Below, one piece after another: positions 25,495 through 33,485 of a DNA stretch of 39,072 bases. This DNA comes from an uncultured Hungatella sp. (GTDB lineage Bacteria; Bacillota; Clostridia; Lachnospirales; Lachnospiraceae): the NCBI GenBank assembly GCA_947066955.1, contig CAMTAF010000025.1, positions 1-39,072 on the forward strand, read 5' to 3'. The notes under the pieces were generated by a model. The model saw nothing but the letters and a program-made list of their open reading frames with translations. It made no database searches and was not told the DNA's origin. The position numbers and the translations under genes were made by a program. Positions within the stretch are counted from its first letter, which is position 1, and every line of letters starts with the position of its first letter.

Positions 25495-26187
25495 ATGAGA
25501 CCATTGATCTTATTGACCACAGGCCTGGGGACTGTGAGGGAGATGGAGCAGCGGCAGCTGTTTCAGAATTATGGAGACTCGGTCTATGAGGCAGGGGGAC
25601 AGCCTTTGCTGGCCCTCGGGATGGACGAAGAACTGGCAGACAGGGCAGATGGTCTGTTTCTCACAGGCGGAGTTGACATTGAACCGGATCAATACGGCGA
25701 AAAGCGGCAGGAGTGGTGCGGTCAGGCGGACCTGGTGAGAGACAGGGAGGAACTGAGATTGTTCTCCCTGTTTGCGGAGAGAAGAAAGCCGGTCCTGGGA
25801 GTGTGCAGAGGGCTTCAGCTGATCAACACTGCCCTGGGGGGAACCCTGTGGCAGGACCAGAGACAGGAGCTGGGGATTGACGGCCATGAGAACGGCGCCG
25901 TCCATCAGGTATCCCTGGAAAAGGGATCTGTGATCAACGGGCTGTTCGGAGATGAGATTCTGGTCAACAGCTATCATCACCAGTCTGTAAAGAAGTTGGG
26001 CAGCGGGCTTGAGGTTACCGCCAAGTCAGGGGGGATCGTGGAGGCCTTTGAACATCAGACACTTCCCATCCTGGCGGTGCAGTGGCACCCGGAGAGGATG
26101 ACCGGAAAAGACAGGGTGACGCCGGAGGGGCCGGATATGGAGCCTTTATTTGCATGGTTTGTGATGAAAAGCGGCAGATTACTTTAG
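25495..26187 (+). CDS. Class I glutamine amidotransferase-type hydrolase (peptidase C26, PuuD-like)
   Basis: A 230-residue protein of the gamma-glutamyl-gamma-aminobutyrate hydrolase/peptidase C26 group. The nucleophile is C104 in VLGVCRGLQLIN, and the H198/E200 pair lies in AVQWHPERM, completing the triad. LFLTGGVDIEPDQYGE and NSYHHQSVKKLG are the family's other blocks. It probably hydrolyses a gamma-glutamyl amide bond in the cytoplasm, as PuuD does in polyamine breakdown, but no other polyamine gene is nearby, so the substrate is open. It follows the lipoprotein gene by 29 bases with GGGGAGGA upstream, and an intrinsic terminator lies 24 bases after its stop. Confidence 0.87.
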   Translation: MRPLILLTTGLGTVREMEQRQLFQNYGDSVYEAGGQPLLALGMDEELADRADGLFLTGGVDIEPDQYGEKRQEWCGQADLVRDREELRLFSLFAERRKPVLGVCRGLQLINTALGGTLWQDQRQELGIDGHENGAVHQVSLEKGSVINGLFGDEILVNSYHHQSVKKLGSGLEVTAKSGGIVEAFEHQTLPILAVQWHPERMTGKDRVTPEGPDMEPLFAWFVMKSGRLL

Positions 26188-26211
26188 AAATTATGAAATA
26201 AATTGAACAAA

Positions 26212-26240
26212 AAAAGTCCGGCAAAGCCGGACTTTTCTTT
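26212..26240 (+). terminator. Intrinsic terminator, usable on both strands
   Basis: AAAAGTCCGGC-AAA-GCCGGACTTTT is a perfect 11-bp stem, preceded by A residues and followed by CTTT. It ends the amidotransferase-type gene and, because it is A-flanked upstream, could also stop transcription from the convergent lysR gene. Confidence 0.88.
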
Positions 26241-26256
26241 CCTAAAAATAGGGAGG

Positions 26257-26284
26257 GCCGGCAGACGGGGGGACATCTGCCGGC
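26257..26284. other. Perfect 9-bp GC-rich hairpin between convergent genes
   Basis: GCCGGCAGA pairs with TCTGCCGGC around a ten-base G-rich loop. It has no T-run on the plus strand; on the minus strand it is followed, after CCTCCC, by TATTTTT, so it may act as a terminator for the convergent lysR gene. Confidence 0.45.
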
Positions 26285-26424
26285 TAGAGTATGAAAAAGT
26301 TTTGAAAAAGGTGTATCACCTGTTTACAAAAATAAGTATATCGGATAAATATGACTAAAGTTTGTTCAAAATATGAATAATTTGTGAACAATGAAAAAAA
26401 TTTTCTCCAATTAAAGTGATACAG
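26285..26424. other. AT-rich intergenic block with inverted repeats
   Basis: This 140-base block is far more AT-rich than its surroundings and holds no open frame that looks real. It contains GGTG-TAT-CACC near 26311 and the inverted repeat TTGTTCA (26362-26368) with TGAACAA (26385-26391), 16 bases apart, plus a TTTACA about 17 bases before TAAATA near 26319. It lies between two convergent genes, where a promoter is not expected. Confidence 0.4.
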
Positions 26425-27324
26425 TCAGCCGCTTTTCTTTCTGGAATATTCCCTGTAAATCCGTGTAATGTCCTGCAGGACATTAATATGTTCAAAATCT
26501 TTGTGATAAATCATGTTGATCTCTCTGGTCATGCTCAGGTTCTCAATGGACAGGCCCGCCATCTTCCCCTTGCGCATCTCAGAGGCAAAGGTGCTGTAGG
26601 GGAGGATGGAGACCCCGAAGTTCCTGCGGACCAGGTCCTTGATGGTTGCCACATTGTCCACTTCCAGGATTACATTGAATTCATCCAGGTTTACGTTGTT
26701 GCTCTCCAGATGGGACGCGAAAAGGTTTCTGGTGGCGGAGTTGGGCAGGCGCAGGATGAGCCTCTGCTTTTTCAGCTCCTCCAGTGTGACGATCTGCTTT
26801 TTGGCCAGAGGGTTGTCCCTGGACACCGCCAGGATCAGAGTGTCCGTGTCCAGCATGACGGAATTGAAGTTGGGGTCGCTGATGCGCCCCTCGATGATGG
26901 CGATGTCCAGGACATAAGTTTTCAATTTATAATAAAGATTATTTATGGTATCCGAAAGAATGGTTATGTGGCTGCCGGGGGTGCCGGTGGTATAGGCGGC
27001 CAGCACCTCGGCGATGATGCCGCTCTCTGAGGAGTGGGTAATGCCCACGGACAGGCGGGTGGCGTGGCGTTTCTCATCCTCCAGGCTCTGGGCCATGTTC
27101 TGATAAAGAGTCTGGATACGGCGGGCGTATTTGACCACGATCTCCCCTTCCGGCGTGGGTTTGAGGCCCTTTTCACCCCTGACAAACAAAGTGGCATCCA
27201 GGTCGTGTTCCAGCTGCTTGATGTGCTGGCTCACTGCCGGCTGGGTCAGGGACAGCTGCTGGGCAGCTCTTGTAAAATTGCGGGTCTCATATACTTTCAA
27301 CAAAGTTTCCATCTTTGAATCCAT
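26425..27324 (-). CDS. LysR-family regulator divergent from a cation/proton antiporter
   Basis: About 299 residues. The winged helix-turn-helix is typical (NFTRAAQQLSLTQPAVSQHIKQLEHDL, then FVRGEKGLKPTPEGE), and the effector domain follows from about residue 88 (LSVGITHSSESGIIAEVLAAY). The reading frame is open back to 27390, but GGAGGAAAC just before the ATG at 27324 sets that start and removes 22 residues. It is transcribed away from the antiporter gene across a shared AT-rich intergenic region with several A/T inverted elements, the classic LysR arrangement, so the antiporter is its likely target. The effector is unknown. Confidence 0.9.
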   Translation of the reverse strand: MDSKMETLLKVYETRNFTRAAQQLSLTQPAVSQHIKQLEHDLDATLFVRGEKGLKPTPEGEIVVKYARRIQTLYQNMAQSLEDEKRHATRLSVGITHSSESGIIAEVLAAYTTGTPGSHITILSDTINNLYYKLKTYVLDIAIIEGRISDPNFNSVMLDTDTLILAVSRDNPLAKKQIVTLEELKKQRLILRLPNSATRNLFASHLESNNVNLDEFNVILEVDNVATIKDLVRRNFGVSILPYSTFASEMRKGKMAGLSIENLSMTREINMIYHKDFEHINVLQDITRIYREYSRKKSG

Positions 27325-27437
27325 AGTGTTTCCTCCAATTTTATGTAATGTCGCCGCTTGTCGGGGCGCTGACCTGGGGCGCGCCGGCATGCCTCCTGGT
27401 TATAATGAATAATTATGATTGCAATATAAAATATAAT

Positions 27438-27465
27438 TTGCATTTATAAAAAAGATCACTATAAT
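27438..27465 (+). promoter_or_regulatory. Promoter of the antiporter gene in the divergent region
   Basis: TTGCAT at 27438-27443 and TATAAT at 27460-27465 are separated by 16 bases, about 50 bases before the antiporter start. The preceding 35 bases carry partly symmetric elements (AATAATTATG; TTGCAATATAAAATATAA then TTTGCA) suitable for LysR binding. The same region must also hold the minus-strand lysR promoter. Confidence 0.55.
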
Positions 27466-27517
27466 GATACCATAGATTCGGCAGAAATGCCAAAAAATAA
27501 TTCAGGGGGAAAAAGAT

Positions 27518-28771
27518 ATGACTTTTTTGTATGAGGGGATGGAGGAGTCTACCGCGGTGCTCTGCTCTCTTTCCATCATTTTGTTTGCGGGTTTTCTTGT
27601 GACAAGGCTGACTAAGAAGCTGAGGCTTCCAAATGTCACCGGTTACATTATGGCGGGAGTGCTGATTGGGCCCTGCTGTCTTAAGCTGGTCCCAAAGGGG
27701 CTTCTGGAACATATGGGCTTTATAAGCGACATTGCCCTGGCGTTTATCGCCTTTGGAGTGGGGAAATTTTTTAAGAGAGAGATCTTGAGAGAAGCCGGAA
27801 TCAAAGTAGTGGTGGTGACCTTGTTTGAGGCCCTGACAGCCGGGATTCTTGTGGCTCTGAGCATGAAAGCCATGTTTGGAATTGACTGGAATTTTGCCCT
27901 GATGCTGGGAGCCATCGCCACGGCCACGGCGCCTGCCAGCACCATGATGACCATCCATCAGTATCATGCCAAGGGTGAGTATGTGAACACTCTTCTCCAG
28001 GTGGTGGCCCTGGACGACGTGGTATGCCTTCTGGCTTTCAGCATCGTGGTGGCGGTGGTCAATGCCGGAAGAGACGGACAGATCTCTGTCCATGACGTGA
28101 TCATGCCGTTTGCCGTCAATGGGGTGGGGATTCTTCTGGGAGGAGCCGGCGGGCTGCTTCTGTCAAAGCTTCTGACGCCGGACAGGAGCAAGGATAACCG
28201 GCTGATCCTGTCAGTGGCTCTTCTTCTGGCTCTGTCAGGGTTTTGCGGGCTTTTAGGAGTATCTCCGCTGCTGTCCTGCATGGTGTTCGGGGCCGTGTAC
28301 ATGAACCTCACCGATGACCGGAAGCTGTTTAAGCAGATCAACCGCTTTACGCCGCCGATCATGAGCATGTTCTTCATCATCTCGGGGATGAACCTGGACT
28401 TAGGAGCCATCGCCACGGCCGGCGTTATCGGCCTCAGCTATTTCCTCATCCGTATTGCGGGAAAATATGCAGGCGTGTATCTGGGGTGCGCGGTGACGGG
28501 CATGCCTGTGAACATCAAGAAATATATGGGCCTTGCCCTGATTCCCCAGGCCGGTGTGGCCATTGGCCTGGCATTCCTGGGACAGAGGCTTTTGCCGCCG
28601 GAGATCGGAGATCTTCTCCTGACCATTATCCTGGCCTCCTCTGTGCTCTACGAGCTGGTGGGCCCGGCCTGCGCCAAGGCGTCCTTCTTCCTGTCCGGCG
28701 CGGTGAAGAGGGAGGTCATAGAGTCGGCTAAGAGGTATCAGCCTGACCGGCTGAAAGAAAGGGCAGGCTGA
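27518..28771 (+). CDS. CPA2-type cation:proton antiporter
   Basis: A 417-residue membrane protein with about twelve helices of the Na+(K+)/H+ exchanger domain. RLPNVTGYIMAGVLIGP is the family's early signature, ATATAPASTMMTIHQYHAKG is the crossing-helix region, and VVALDDVVCLLAF supplies the Asp-Asp pair expected for cation/proton exchange. KefB-type proteins often add a C-terminal RCK/TrkA-N domain; none is present, so this is a short NapA/KefB-like transporter. It would adjust internal pH and Na+ or K+. GGGGGAAA at 27505-27512 precedes the ATG. It is divergent from a lysR gene and convergent with the superoxide dismutase gene. Confidence 0.88.
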   Translation: MTFLYEGMEESTAVLCSLSIILFAGFLVTRLTKKLRLPNVTGYIMAGVLIGPCCLKLVPKGLLEHMGFISDIALAFIAFGVGKFFKREILREAGIKVVVVTLFEALTAGILVALSMKAMFGIDWNFALMLGAIATATAPASTMMTIHQYHAKGEYVNTLLQVVALDDVVCLLAFSIVVAVVNAGRDGQISVHDVIMPFAVNGVGILLGGAGGLLLSKLLTPDRSKDNRLILSVALLLALSGFCGLLGVSPLLSCMVFGAVYMNLTDDRKLFKQINRFTPPIMSMFFIISGMNLDLGAIATAGVIGLSYFLIRIAGKYAGVYLGCAVTGMPVNIKKYMGLALIPQAGVAIGLAFLGQRLLPPEIGDLLLTIILASSVLYELVGPACAKASFFLSGAVKREVIESAKRYQPDRLKERAG

Positions 28772-28811
28772 TCGGCCTGCCCCGGTTGGGCTCCGGTATC
28801 CTCGCCGGCTT

Positions 28812-29333
28812 TTACCCCAGGTTTTTCTTGTCATACTTGTTCACAAGGCGGATGACCCCGCAGCCTATCTTTTCACCGGAATTGCCGGAGGGCTGGGAAT
28901 GGAAATCATCGGATGCCTGATGGATGACAACAGACCTTCCCAGGATCTGCGGGATGGTGAAGCGTTTGTCGAAGAAAGAGATCCAGGCATACCCCTGGTT
29001 GGAGAACAGGGGAAGAAGATCTCCGCTGTGCTGGGGATGAGCTGTTTGGTAGGGATTGTAATGTCCCCCTGTGTTCCGGAAGTCATCCCCGCAGTCTCCG
29101 CTTTCGTGAATATGCATGCCGTAAAAGTCAGAGGCCCCTGTCTGGAGCCTGTCAGGCAGCCCGAACAGCTCTGCCTCTATGAGAGTGCCGCCGTAGGGGG
29201 TCTCGTAAAATTTTACCAGTCCGCTCAGGGCCGGAGCCCCGGACCCGCCTGTAACCCAGGCCATAGCCATGGGTTCATTGTCTTCCAGGATCTCCGCGAA
29301 GATGTCACCTGGAGTTTTCTGTCTGTCAGCCAT
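28812..29333 (-). CDS. Cu/Zn superoxide dismutase family protein without signal peptide
   Basis: A 173-residue Cu/Zn-SOD fold protein. Metal ligands are all visible: the HIH pair in GMHIHESGDC, the bridging histidine in GGHYNP, the HPQHSGDL zinc histidines and aspartate, and the final copper histidine in VVIHQASDDF. The cysteines in ESGDC and IGCGVI can form the family disulphide. Two points are odd: there is no export signal although bacterial SodC proteins are normally exported, and the arginine that guides superoxide (GNAG-x-R) is lysine here (GNSGEK). Activity is therefore likely but not certain. GGAGGAGG upstream sets the ATG. A full 80-bp repeat, co-oriented, lies in its upstream region. 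Confidence 0.85.
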   Translation of the reverse strand: MADRQKTPGDIFAEILEDNEPMAMAWVTGGSGAPALSGLVKFYETPYGGTLIEAELFGLPDRLQTGASDFYGMHIHESGDCGDDFRNTGGHYNPYQTAHPQHSGDLLPLFSNQGYAWISFFDKRFTIPQILGRSVVIHQASDDFHSQPSGNSGEKIGCGVIRLVNKYDKKNLG

Positions 29334-29350
29334 ATAAAAATTCCTCCTCC

Positions 29351-29382
29351 TTTTTATAGTAACGGCTTTTTATGGTAACGGC
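29351..29382. repeat. 16-bp tandem duplication next to an 80-bp repeat
   Basis: TTTTTATAGTAACGGC and TTTTTATGGTAACGGC lie head to tail with one difference. The inner copy includes the 3' end of the minus-strand 80-bp unit (GGTAACGGC in place of GGTATCGGC), so the duplication straddles the unit's boundary and adds 16 bases between it and the sodC ribosome binding site. Confidence 0.75.
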
Positions 29383-29453
29383 ACGCGCCGCTACGCGTCA
29401 CCTGCCAGGACGTCGGAAGGCATCTTAAAAATGCTGCGCATTTGCCTTCCTCC
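29374..29453 (-). repeat. 80-bp structured repeat, minus strand
   Basis: A full-length unit (exactly 80 bases) reading toward the sodC-like gene. Its 5' arm keeps GGAAGGCA/TGCCTTCC and AATGC-GCA-GCATT; AAGATGCC replaces AGGATGCC. The 3' hairpin is GACGC-GTA-GCGGC, with one A-G mismatch, and the end is GTTACC rather than GATACC. GGAGG and ATG in the 5' arm open a short frame beginning MRSIFKMPSDVLAG that stops at TAG in the hairpin loop. Confidence 0.88.
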
Positions 29454-29504
29454 TAAAATATGGGCAGGGTTAAGCTGTGGTGTGCATGTTAAGGAAATAT
29501 TTAG

Positions 29505-29533
29505 TAGATATTTTCCGGAATGGGTGGTAAACT
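29505..29533 (+). promoter_or_regulatory. 29-bp promoter-like motif, copy 2
   Basis: A segment starting TAGATATTT, containing TTCCGGAA and ending GTGGTAAACT matches 24 of 29 positions with 23731-23759. It is 65 bases upstream of trpS. No T-box antiterminator (the conserved TGGNACCGCG element) is recognisable in this short leader, so trpS is probably not controlled that way here. Confidence 0.45.
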
Positions 29534-29597
29534 ATCCCCATAGGCTCTGCCAGGCCAGGGCAAACCCCACAACAATTCGAGGAGGAAACAAAAAACC

Positions 29598-30701
29598 ATG
29601 GAAAATAATAAGAAAAAGATCATACTGACCGGCGACCGTCCCACAGGGCGGCTTCATGTAGGCCACTATGTGGGTTCTTTAAGGCGGCGTGTAGAGCTTC
29701 AGGAATCCGGCGGTTTTGATCAGATCTTCATCATGATAGCAGACGCTCAGGCTCTTACGGATAATGCGGACAATCCGGAGAAAGTAAGGCAGAACATTAT
29801 CGAGGTGGCTTTGGACTATCTCTCCTGTGGTCTGGATCCGGATAAATCCACCCTTTTTATCCAGTCTCAGGTGCCGGAACTGACGGAGCTCACTTTCTAC
29901 TATATGAATCTGGTGACCGTGTCCAGGCTCCAGAGAAATCCCACAGTGAAGAACGAGATTAAGCTGCGCAACTTTGAGACCAGCATTCCGGTGGGATTTT
30001 TTGCTTATCCTATCAGCCAGGCATCGGACATCACTGCCTTTAAAGCCACCACAGTGCCTGTGGGGGAGGATCAGCTTCCCATGATCGAGCAGACAAGGGA
30101 GATTGTCAGGAGCTTTAACCATATCTACGGGGAAGTCCTTGTGGAGCCGGACGTGCTTCTGCCGGATAACAAGGCGTGTCTGCGTCTTCCCGGTATTGAC
30201 GGAAAAGCCAAGATGAGCAAATCTTTAAACAACTGTATCTATCTGTCAGACACAGAGGAGGAGGTGCAGAAAAAAGTGATGAGCATGTTCACGGATCCCA
30301 ATCACCTCCGCGTCCAGGATCCGGGGCAGGTGGAGGATAATCCGGTGTTCATCTACTTGGACGCTTTCTGCAAAGATGAGCACTTCGCCCGATTCTGGCC
30401 GGAATATAAAAATCTTGAGGAGCTGAAAGCCCATTATACCAGAGGCGGACTGGGCGATGTGAAGGTGAAGCGCTTCTTAAACCAGGTGCTCCAGTGTGAA
30501 CTGGCTCCTATCCGGGCCCGCAGAAAAGAGTACGAGAAAAATATTCCCGAGGTCTACCGCATCCTGAAAGAGGGGAGCATCCGGGCCCAGAAAACAGCGG
30601 CCCAGACTCTTGCGGAGGTCAAGGCCGCCATGAAGATCAACTATTTTGACGACGAGGAACTGATCCGTAGTCAGGCCCAGCGTTTCCACGGGGAGAACTG
30701 A
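29598..30701 (+). CDS. trpS: Tryptophanyl-tRNA synthetase
   Basis: A 367-residue class I aminoacyl-tRNA synthetase that charges tRNA-Trp. The HIGH-type signature is [14 protein letters not shown] near the N-terminus, the KMSKS loop is [15 protein letters not shown], and [15 protein letters not shown] and [11 protein letters not shown] are TrpRS-specific blocks. It is slightly longer than the roughly 330-residue Bacillus enzyme. GAGGAGGAAAC at 29580-29590 precedes the ATG at 29598. The leader is about 64 bases after the candidate promoter motif. Its stop TGA overlaps the ATG of the D,D-carboxypeptidase gene, tying an essential translation gene to a cell wall gene. Confidence 0.95.
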   Translation: MENNKKKIILTGDRPTGRLHVGHYVGSLRRRVELQESGGFDQIFIMIADAQALTDNADNPEKVRQNIIEVALDYLSCGLDPDKSTLFIQSQVPELTELTFYYMNLVTVSRLQRNPTVKNEIKLRNFETSIPVGFFAYPISQASDITAFKATTVPVGEDQLPMIEQTREIVRSFNHIYGEVLVEPDVLLPDNKACLRLPGIDGKAKMSKSLNNCIYLSDTEEEVQKKVMSMFTDPNHLRVQDPGQVEDNPVFIYLDAFCKDEHFARFWPEYKNLEELKAHYTRGGLGDVKVKRFLNQVLQCELAPIRARRKEYEKNIPEVYRILKEGSIRAQKTAAQTLAEVKAAMKINYFDDEELIRSQAQRFHGEN

Positions 30702-32584
30702 TGACCGTGAGAAGTTATGTAAAGAGAAAAAGCATGAGAGCATGTAAAAGGATGGCAGCGGCGGTTCTGGCCTTTGGCCTTGGAGTCTCCCTGCCGGGAC
30801 AGACTGCATGGGCAAAGGATTGGGAGGACAGAGAGGATTGGACCCTGTCTGAGGCGGTGGTGGATACAGAGGGGAGAGAAGGCTTTGTCTGGGAAGCAGA
30901 GACGGGGCCGGCGCCAAAGAATACAGGCTCCTCTCAGGTGAGCCGGACAGGCCCGCCGGGAGATTCCCAGGATTCCGCTGCCGGGGCAGGTCCCGACGGC
31001 GGGGGAAACGGCTCTCTTCAGGTGAGCCAGACAAGTCCGTCAGAGGATTCCCAGGGAGCCTCTGAAAAGCCGTCAGGCCCGGTGGGAACGGAGGTCTCCG
31101 GCCAAGCGCCGTCAGATCCGGCGGGAGGCACGGGAACCTCCGGCCAGGCGCCGTCAGGTCCGGCGGGGGGTACGGGAACCTCCGGCCAGGCGCCGCCAGG
31201 TCCGGTGGGGGGCACGGGAACCTCGGGCCAGACGCCGCCAGGTCCGGCGGGAGGTACGGGAACCTCCGGCCAGGCATCGTCAGGTCCGGCGGGAGGGACC
31301 CAGGACGGGAGTCAGGCGCCCGGTGATTTTGCGGGAAGGACAGACGCTGCTGGCGTCACTCAGGCTTCGGATGGCCCGTCTTCCTCCGGATCCAATCCTT
31401 CCGGAGAAACCAGTGGGGCCGGGCAGGCAAATGCCGGAAACCAGGAGGACGCCTCAATCCCACGGCCTGAGATCAAGTCCGAGGGCGCCGTGGTCATGGA
31501 CGCGGCCACGGGAAAGATCCTTTTGGGAAAAAACGAGACAGCCCGTTTCTACCCAGCCAGCATCACAAAGCTGATGACAGCCATGCTGGTTCTGGAGAAG
31601 ACCGATCTAAGCGACATGGTCACTTTCTCAAAAAGCGCCACCACCAACTTGGAGTCCGGGGCCTCGACCCTGAATCTGACGGAGGGGGACCGGCTGACGG
31701 TGGAGCAGTGTCTTTACGGCCTGCTGTTAAAATCAGCCAATGAGATCGGCAACGCCCTGGCAGAACATATTTCCGGGAGCGTCAGCGGTTTTGCGGACCT
31801 GATGAACCAGAGGGCGGCTCAGCTTGGCTGCACAGGAACGCATTTTGCCAACCCTCACGGTCTCAACAACAGCAATCACTATACCACGCCTTACGACATG
31901 GCTCTCATCGCGAGAGCCGCATTTCAGAATGAGACACTGTGCAGGATTGATACTACGGTCAGCTACCAGTTTCCAGCCACGAAAAAAGAAGGGGCCAGAA
32001 CCATCTCCATGGGGCACAAGATGATGCTTCCCTCAGATTCCAGATATTATGAAGGGATCATAGGGGGAAAGACAGGTTACACGTCCCTGGCAGGCAACAC
32101 CCTGGTTACCGGGGTGGAGAGGGATGGAGTCCGCCTGGTGGCGGTGGTCATGAAGAGCAAGTCCACCCATTATGAGGATACCAAAGCTCTTCTGGACTAT
32201 GGCTTTGCGGTCATGGCCAGGTCGAAGGGCGGTGAGCAAGTCCGGGAATCCGGAGACGCTTCCCAGAAACCATCCCTTGGCTGGAAAAAGGACGGCCAAG
32301 GCTGGATTTACATAAAGCAGGATGGAAATCAGGCAGCGGGAGAGTGGGTCCGCGACGGACAGACCGATTACTGGATTGATCCGGACGGCTACATGGCTAC
32401 CGGGTGGCGGCAGTTTGCAGGCGGAGACTGGTATTATTTCCGCTCAAACGGGGCCAAGGCAGTGGATTATTGGGTTATGGATTACGGCAAATGGTTTTAT
32501 CTGGGGGCGCAGGGGGTTATGCTGGCGGGCACCAGGACACCGGATGGGTATGTGCTGGGGGCCGACGGAGCCTGGATCCCGTGA
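30701..32584 (+). CDS. D-alanyl-D-alanine carboxypeptidase with repeat linker and wall-binding C-terminus
   Basis: A 627-residue secreted penicillin-binding protein (peptidase S11, DacF group). A basic signal peptide ends near residue 38 (AWA). Residues about 40-260 are a Gly/Ser/Pro/Thr linker with 14-residue repeats of the form GGTGTSGQAPSGPA. The catalytic domain has S287 in SITK (K290), S345 in SAN and K457 in KTG. After about residue 525 come glucan/choline-binding-type repeats (GWIYIKQDGNQAAGEW, DYWIDPDGYMATGWRQF, WYYFRSNGAKAVDYW). It should trim the terminal D-Ala from peptidoglycan stems while attached to the wall. GGGGAG at 30690-30695 and the overlap with trpS set the start. Confidence 0.9.
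   Translation: MTVRSYVKRKSMRACKRMAAAVLAFGLGVSLPGQTAWAKDWEDREDWTLSEAVVDTEGREGFVWEAETGPAPKNTGSSQVSRTGPPGDSQDSAAGAGPDGGGNGSLQVSQTSPSEDSQGASEKPSGPVGTEVSGQAPSDPAGGTGTSGQAPSGPAGGTGTSGQAPPGPVGGTGTSGQTPPGPAGGTGTSGQASSGPAGGTQDGSQAPGDFAGRTDAAGVTQASDGPSSSGSNPSGETSGAGQANAGNQEDASIPRPEIKSEGAVVMDAATGKILLGKNETARFYPASITKLMTAMLVLEKTDLSDMVTFSKSATTNLESGASTLNLTEGDRLTVEQCLYGLLLKSANEIGNALAEHISGSVSGFADLMNQRAAQLGCTGTHFANPHGLNNSNHYTTPYDMALIARAAFQNETLCRIDTTVSYQFPATKKEGARTISMGHKMMLPSDSRYYEGIIGGKTGYTSLAGNTLVTGVERDGVRLVAVVMKSKSTHYEDTKALLDYGFAVMARSKGGEQVRESGDASQKPSLGWKKDGQGWIYIKQDGNQAAGEWVRDGQTDYWIDPDGYMATGWRQFAGGDWYYFRSNGAKAVDYWVMDYGKWFYLGAQGVMLAGTRTPDGYVLGADGAWIP
31079..31288 (+). repeat. Five 42-bp tandem repeats in the carboxypeptidase linker
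   Basis: Five consecutive 42-base units, in frame, each encode 14 residues (variants of AGGTGTSGQAPSGP). The first is the most diverged (CCGGTGGGAACGGAGGTC); the last four differ at a few bases only. Copy number is expected to vary between strains by slippage without breaking the frame. Confidence 0.9.
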
Positions 32585-32617
32585 CGCGGCATGCAGCTGC
32601 CGTGAGGAGGGGAGAAT

Positions 32618-33373
32618 ATGAAGGAAAAATTATACACCATAGAGCTCCACGATGCTCTTACGTCAGGGGATGAGTGCCCTTTTTGCTGGCTTGAGAGAAA
32701 ATTGGAGCAGGCGGCCATTGAGTTTGTCCTGGGATCCTCCTATATGGAGAGCGACATCCGGGACATGACAGACCGGCAGGGCTTTTGCCGAAGGCACACA
32801 AAGGCCATGTATGACTATGGCAACACCCTGGGCAATGCCTGGATCTTAAAGACCAGGATGGTTTATCTGAGGGAGGAATTAAAAAGGCAGATGGAAAGAA
32901 TTTCCCCCGTTCCTCCTACCATGCTGGGGAGATTTAAGAAAAAGGATTCCCAGGAAAATTCCTTAAGCGCATGGATCCGGCAGGAGGAGGAGCACTGCTA
33001 TGTCTGCGGCCGGGTGGAGGAGACCTACCGCCGTGTGCTGGACACCTTTGTCCACCAGGTAAAGCATGAGAAGGAATTTTTAGACCTGGTCAAGTCCTCC
33101 AAGGGCTTCTGCATCCATCACTTTGCGGATTTGGTACAGATCTGCGAAAGGGATCTGGGGAAGAGAGAGCAGGAGCAGGTATTTCCTCTTCTGTTTGATC
33201 AGATGAGCCGGGAGCTGGAGAGAATCCAGGAGGACATTGACTGGCTGATAGAGAAATATGACTACAGAAACGCGGACAAGGACTGGAAAAATTCCCAGGA
33301 TGCAGTCCAGAGAACCATGCAGAAGATCGTGGGCGGGCACCCGGCAGATCCGGTGTTCCGAAGCCGGAAGTAG
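32618..33373 (+). CDS. DUF6062-like protein with two CxxC-CxxH sites
   Basis: A 251-residue soluble protein without a signal peptide. It has an internal repeat of metal-binding type: C20-x2-C23 with C57-x2-H60, and C127-x2-C130 with C165-x2-H168, the second half spaced almost exactly like the first (34 and 35 residues between pairs). The surrounding sequence is helical (LERKLEQAAIEFVLG; GRVEETYRRVLDTFVHQ). Proteins like this in Lachnospiraceae carry the DUF6062 label; assignment here is from memory of the pattern. Zinc or iron-sulphur binding is likely, but the function is unknown. GAGGAGGGGAG precedes the ATG. It sits before rubrerythrin, so a redox role is possible. Confidence 0.8.
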   Translation: MKEKLYTIELHDALTSGDECPFCWLERKLEQAAIEFVLGSSYMESDIRDMTDRQGFCRRHTKAMYDYGNTLGNAWILKTRMVYLREELKRQMERISPVPPTMLGRFKKKDSQENSLSAWIRQEEEHCYVCGRVEETYRRVLDTFVHQVKHEKEFLDLVKSSKGFCIHHFADLVQICERDLGKREQEQVFPLLFDQMSRELERIQEDIDWLIEKYDYRNADKDWKNSQDAVQRTMQKIVGGHPADPVFRSRK

Positions 33374-33485
33374 ACCGGGGCTTTTGCGATCTTTCCGTGG
33401 CAGGAAAAGAAGCGGCAAAAGGGCGTATATTTTTGACGGAGCGGCAGATACTACCTTTATCAATTTATTTCCAGGAGGTAGTTTT

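Noticed and set aside
26416-27030. 204-codon plus-strand frame opposite the third lysR
   Set aside because: Shadow of a clear LysR gene on the minus strand.
28762-28781. Hairpin GGCAGG/CCTGCC at the antiporter stop as a terminator
   Set aside because: Short stem and no T-run; not convincing.
29457-29597. T-box riboswitch before trpS
   Set aside because: The leader is short and lacks the TGGNACCGCG antiterminator element and a terminator; GGGTGGTAAACT only superficially resembles it.
30477-31277. Long minus-strand frame opposite the carboxypeptidase
   Set aside because: A Pro-rich shadow caused by the GC-rich 42-bp repeats; no family resemblance and no ribosome binding site.
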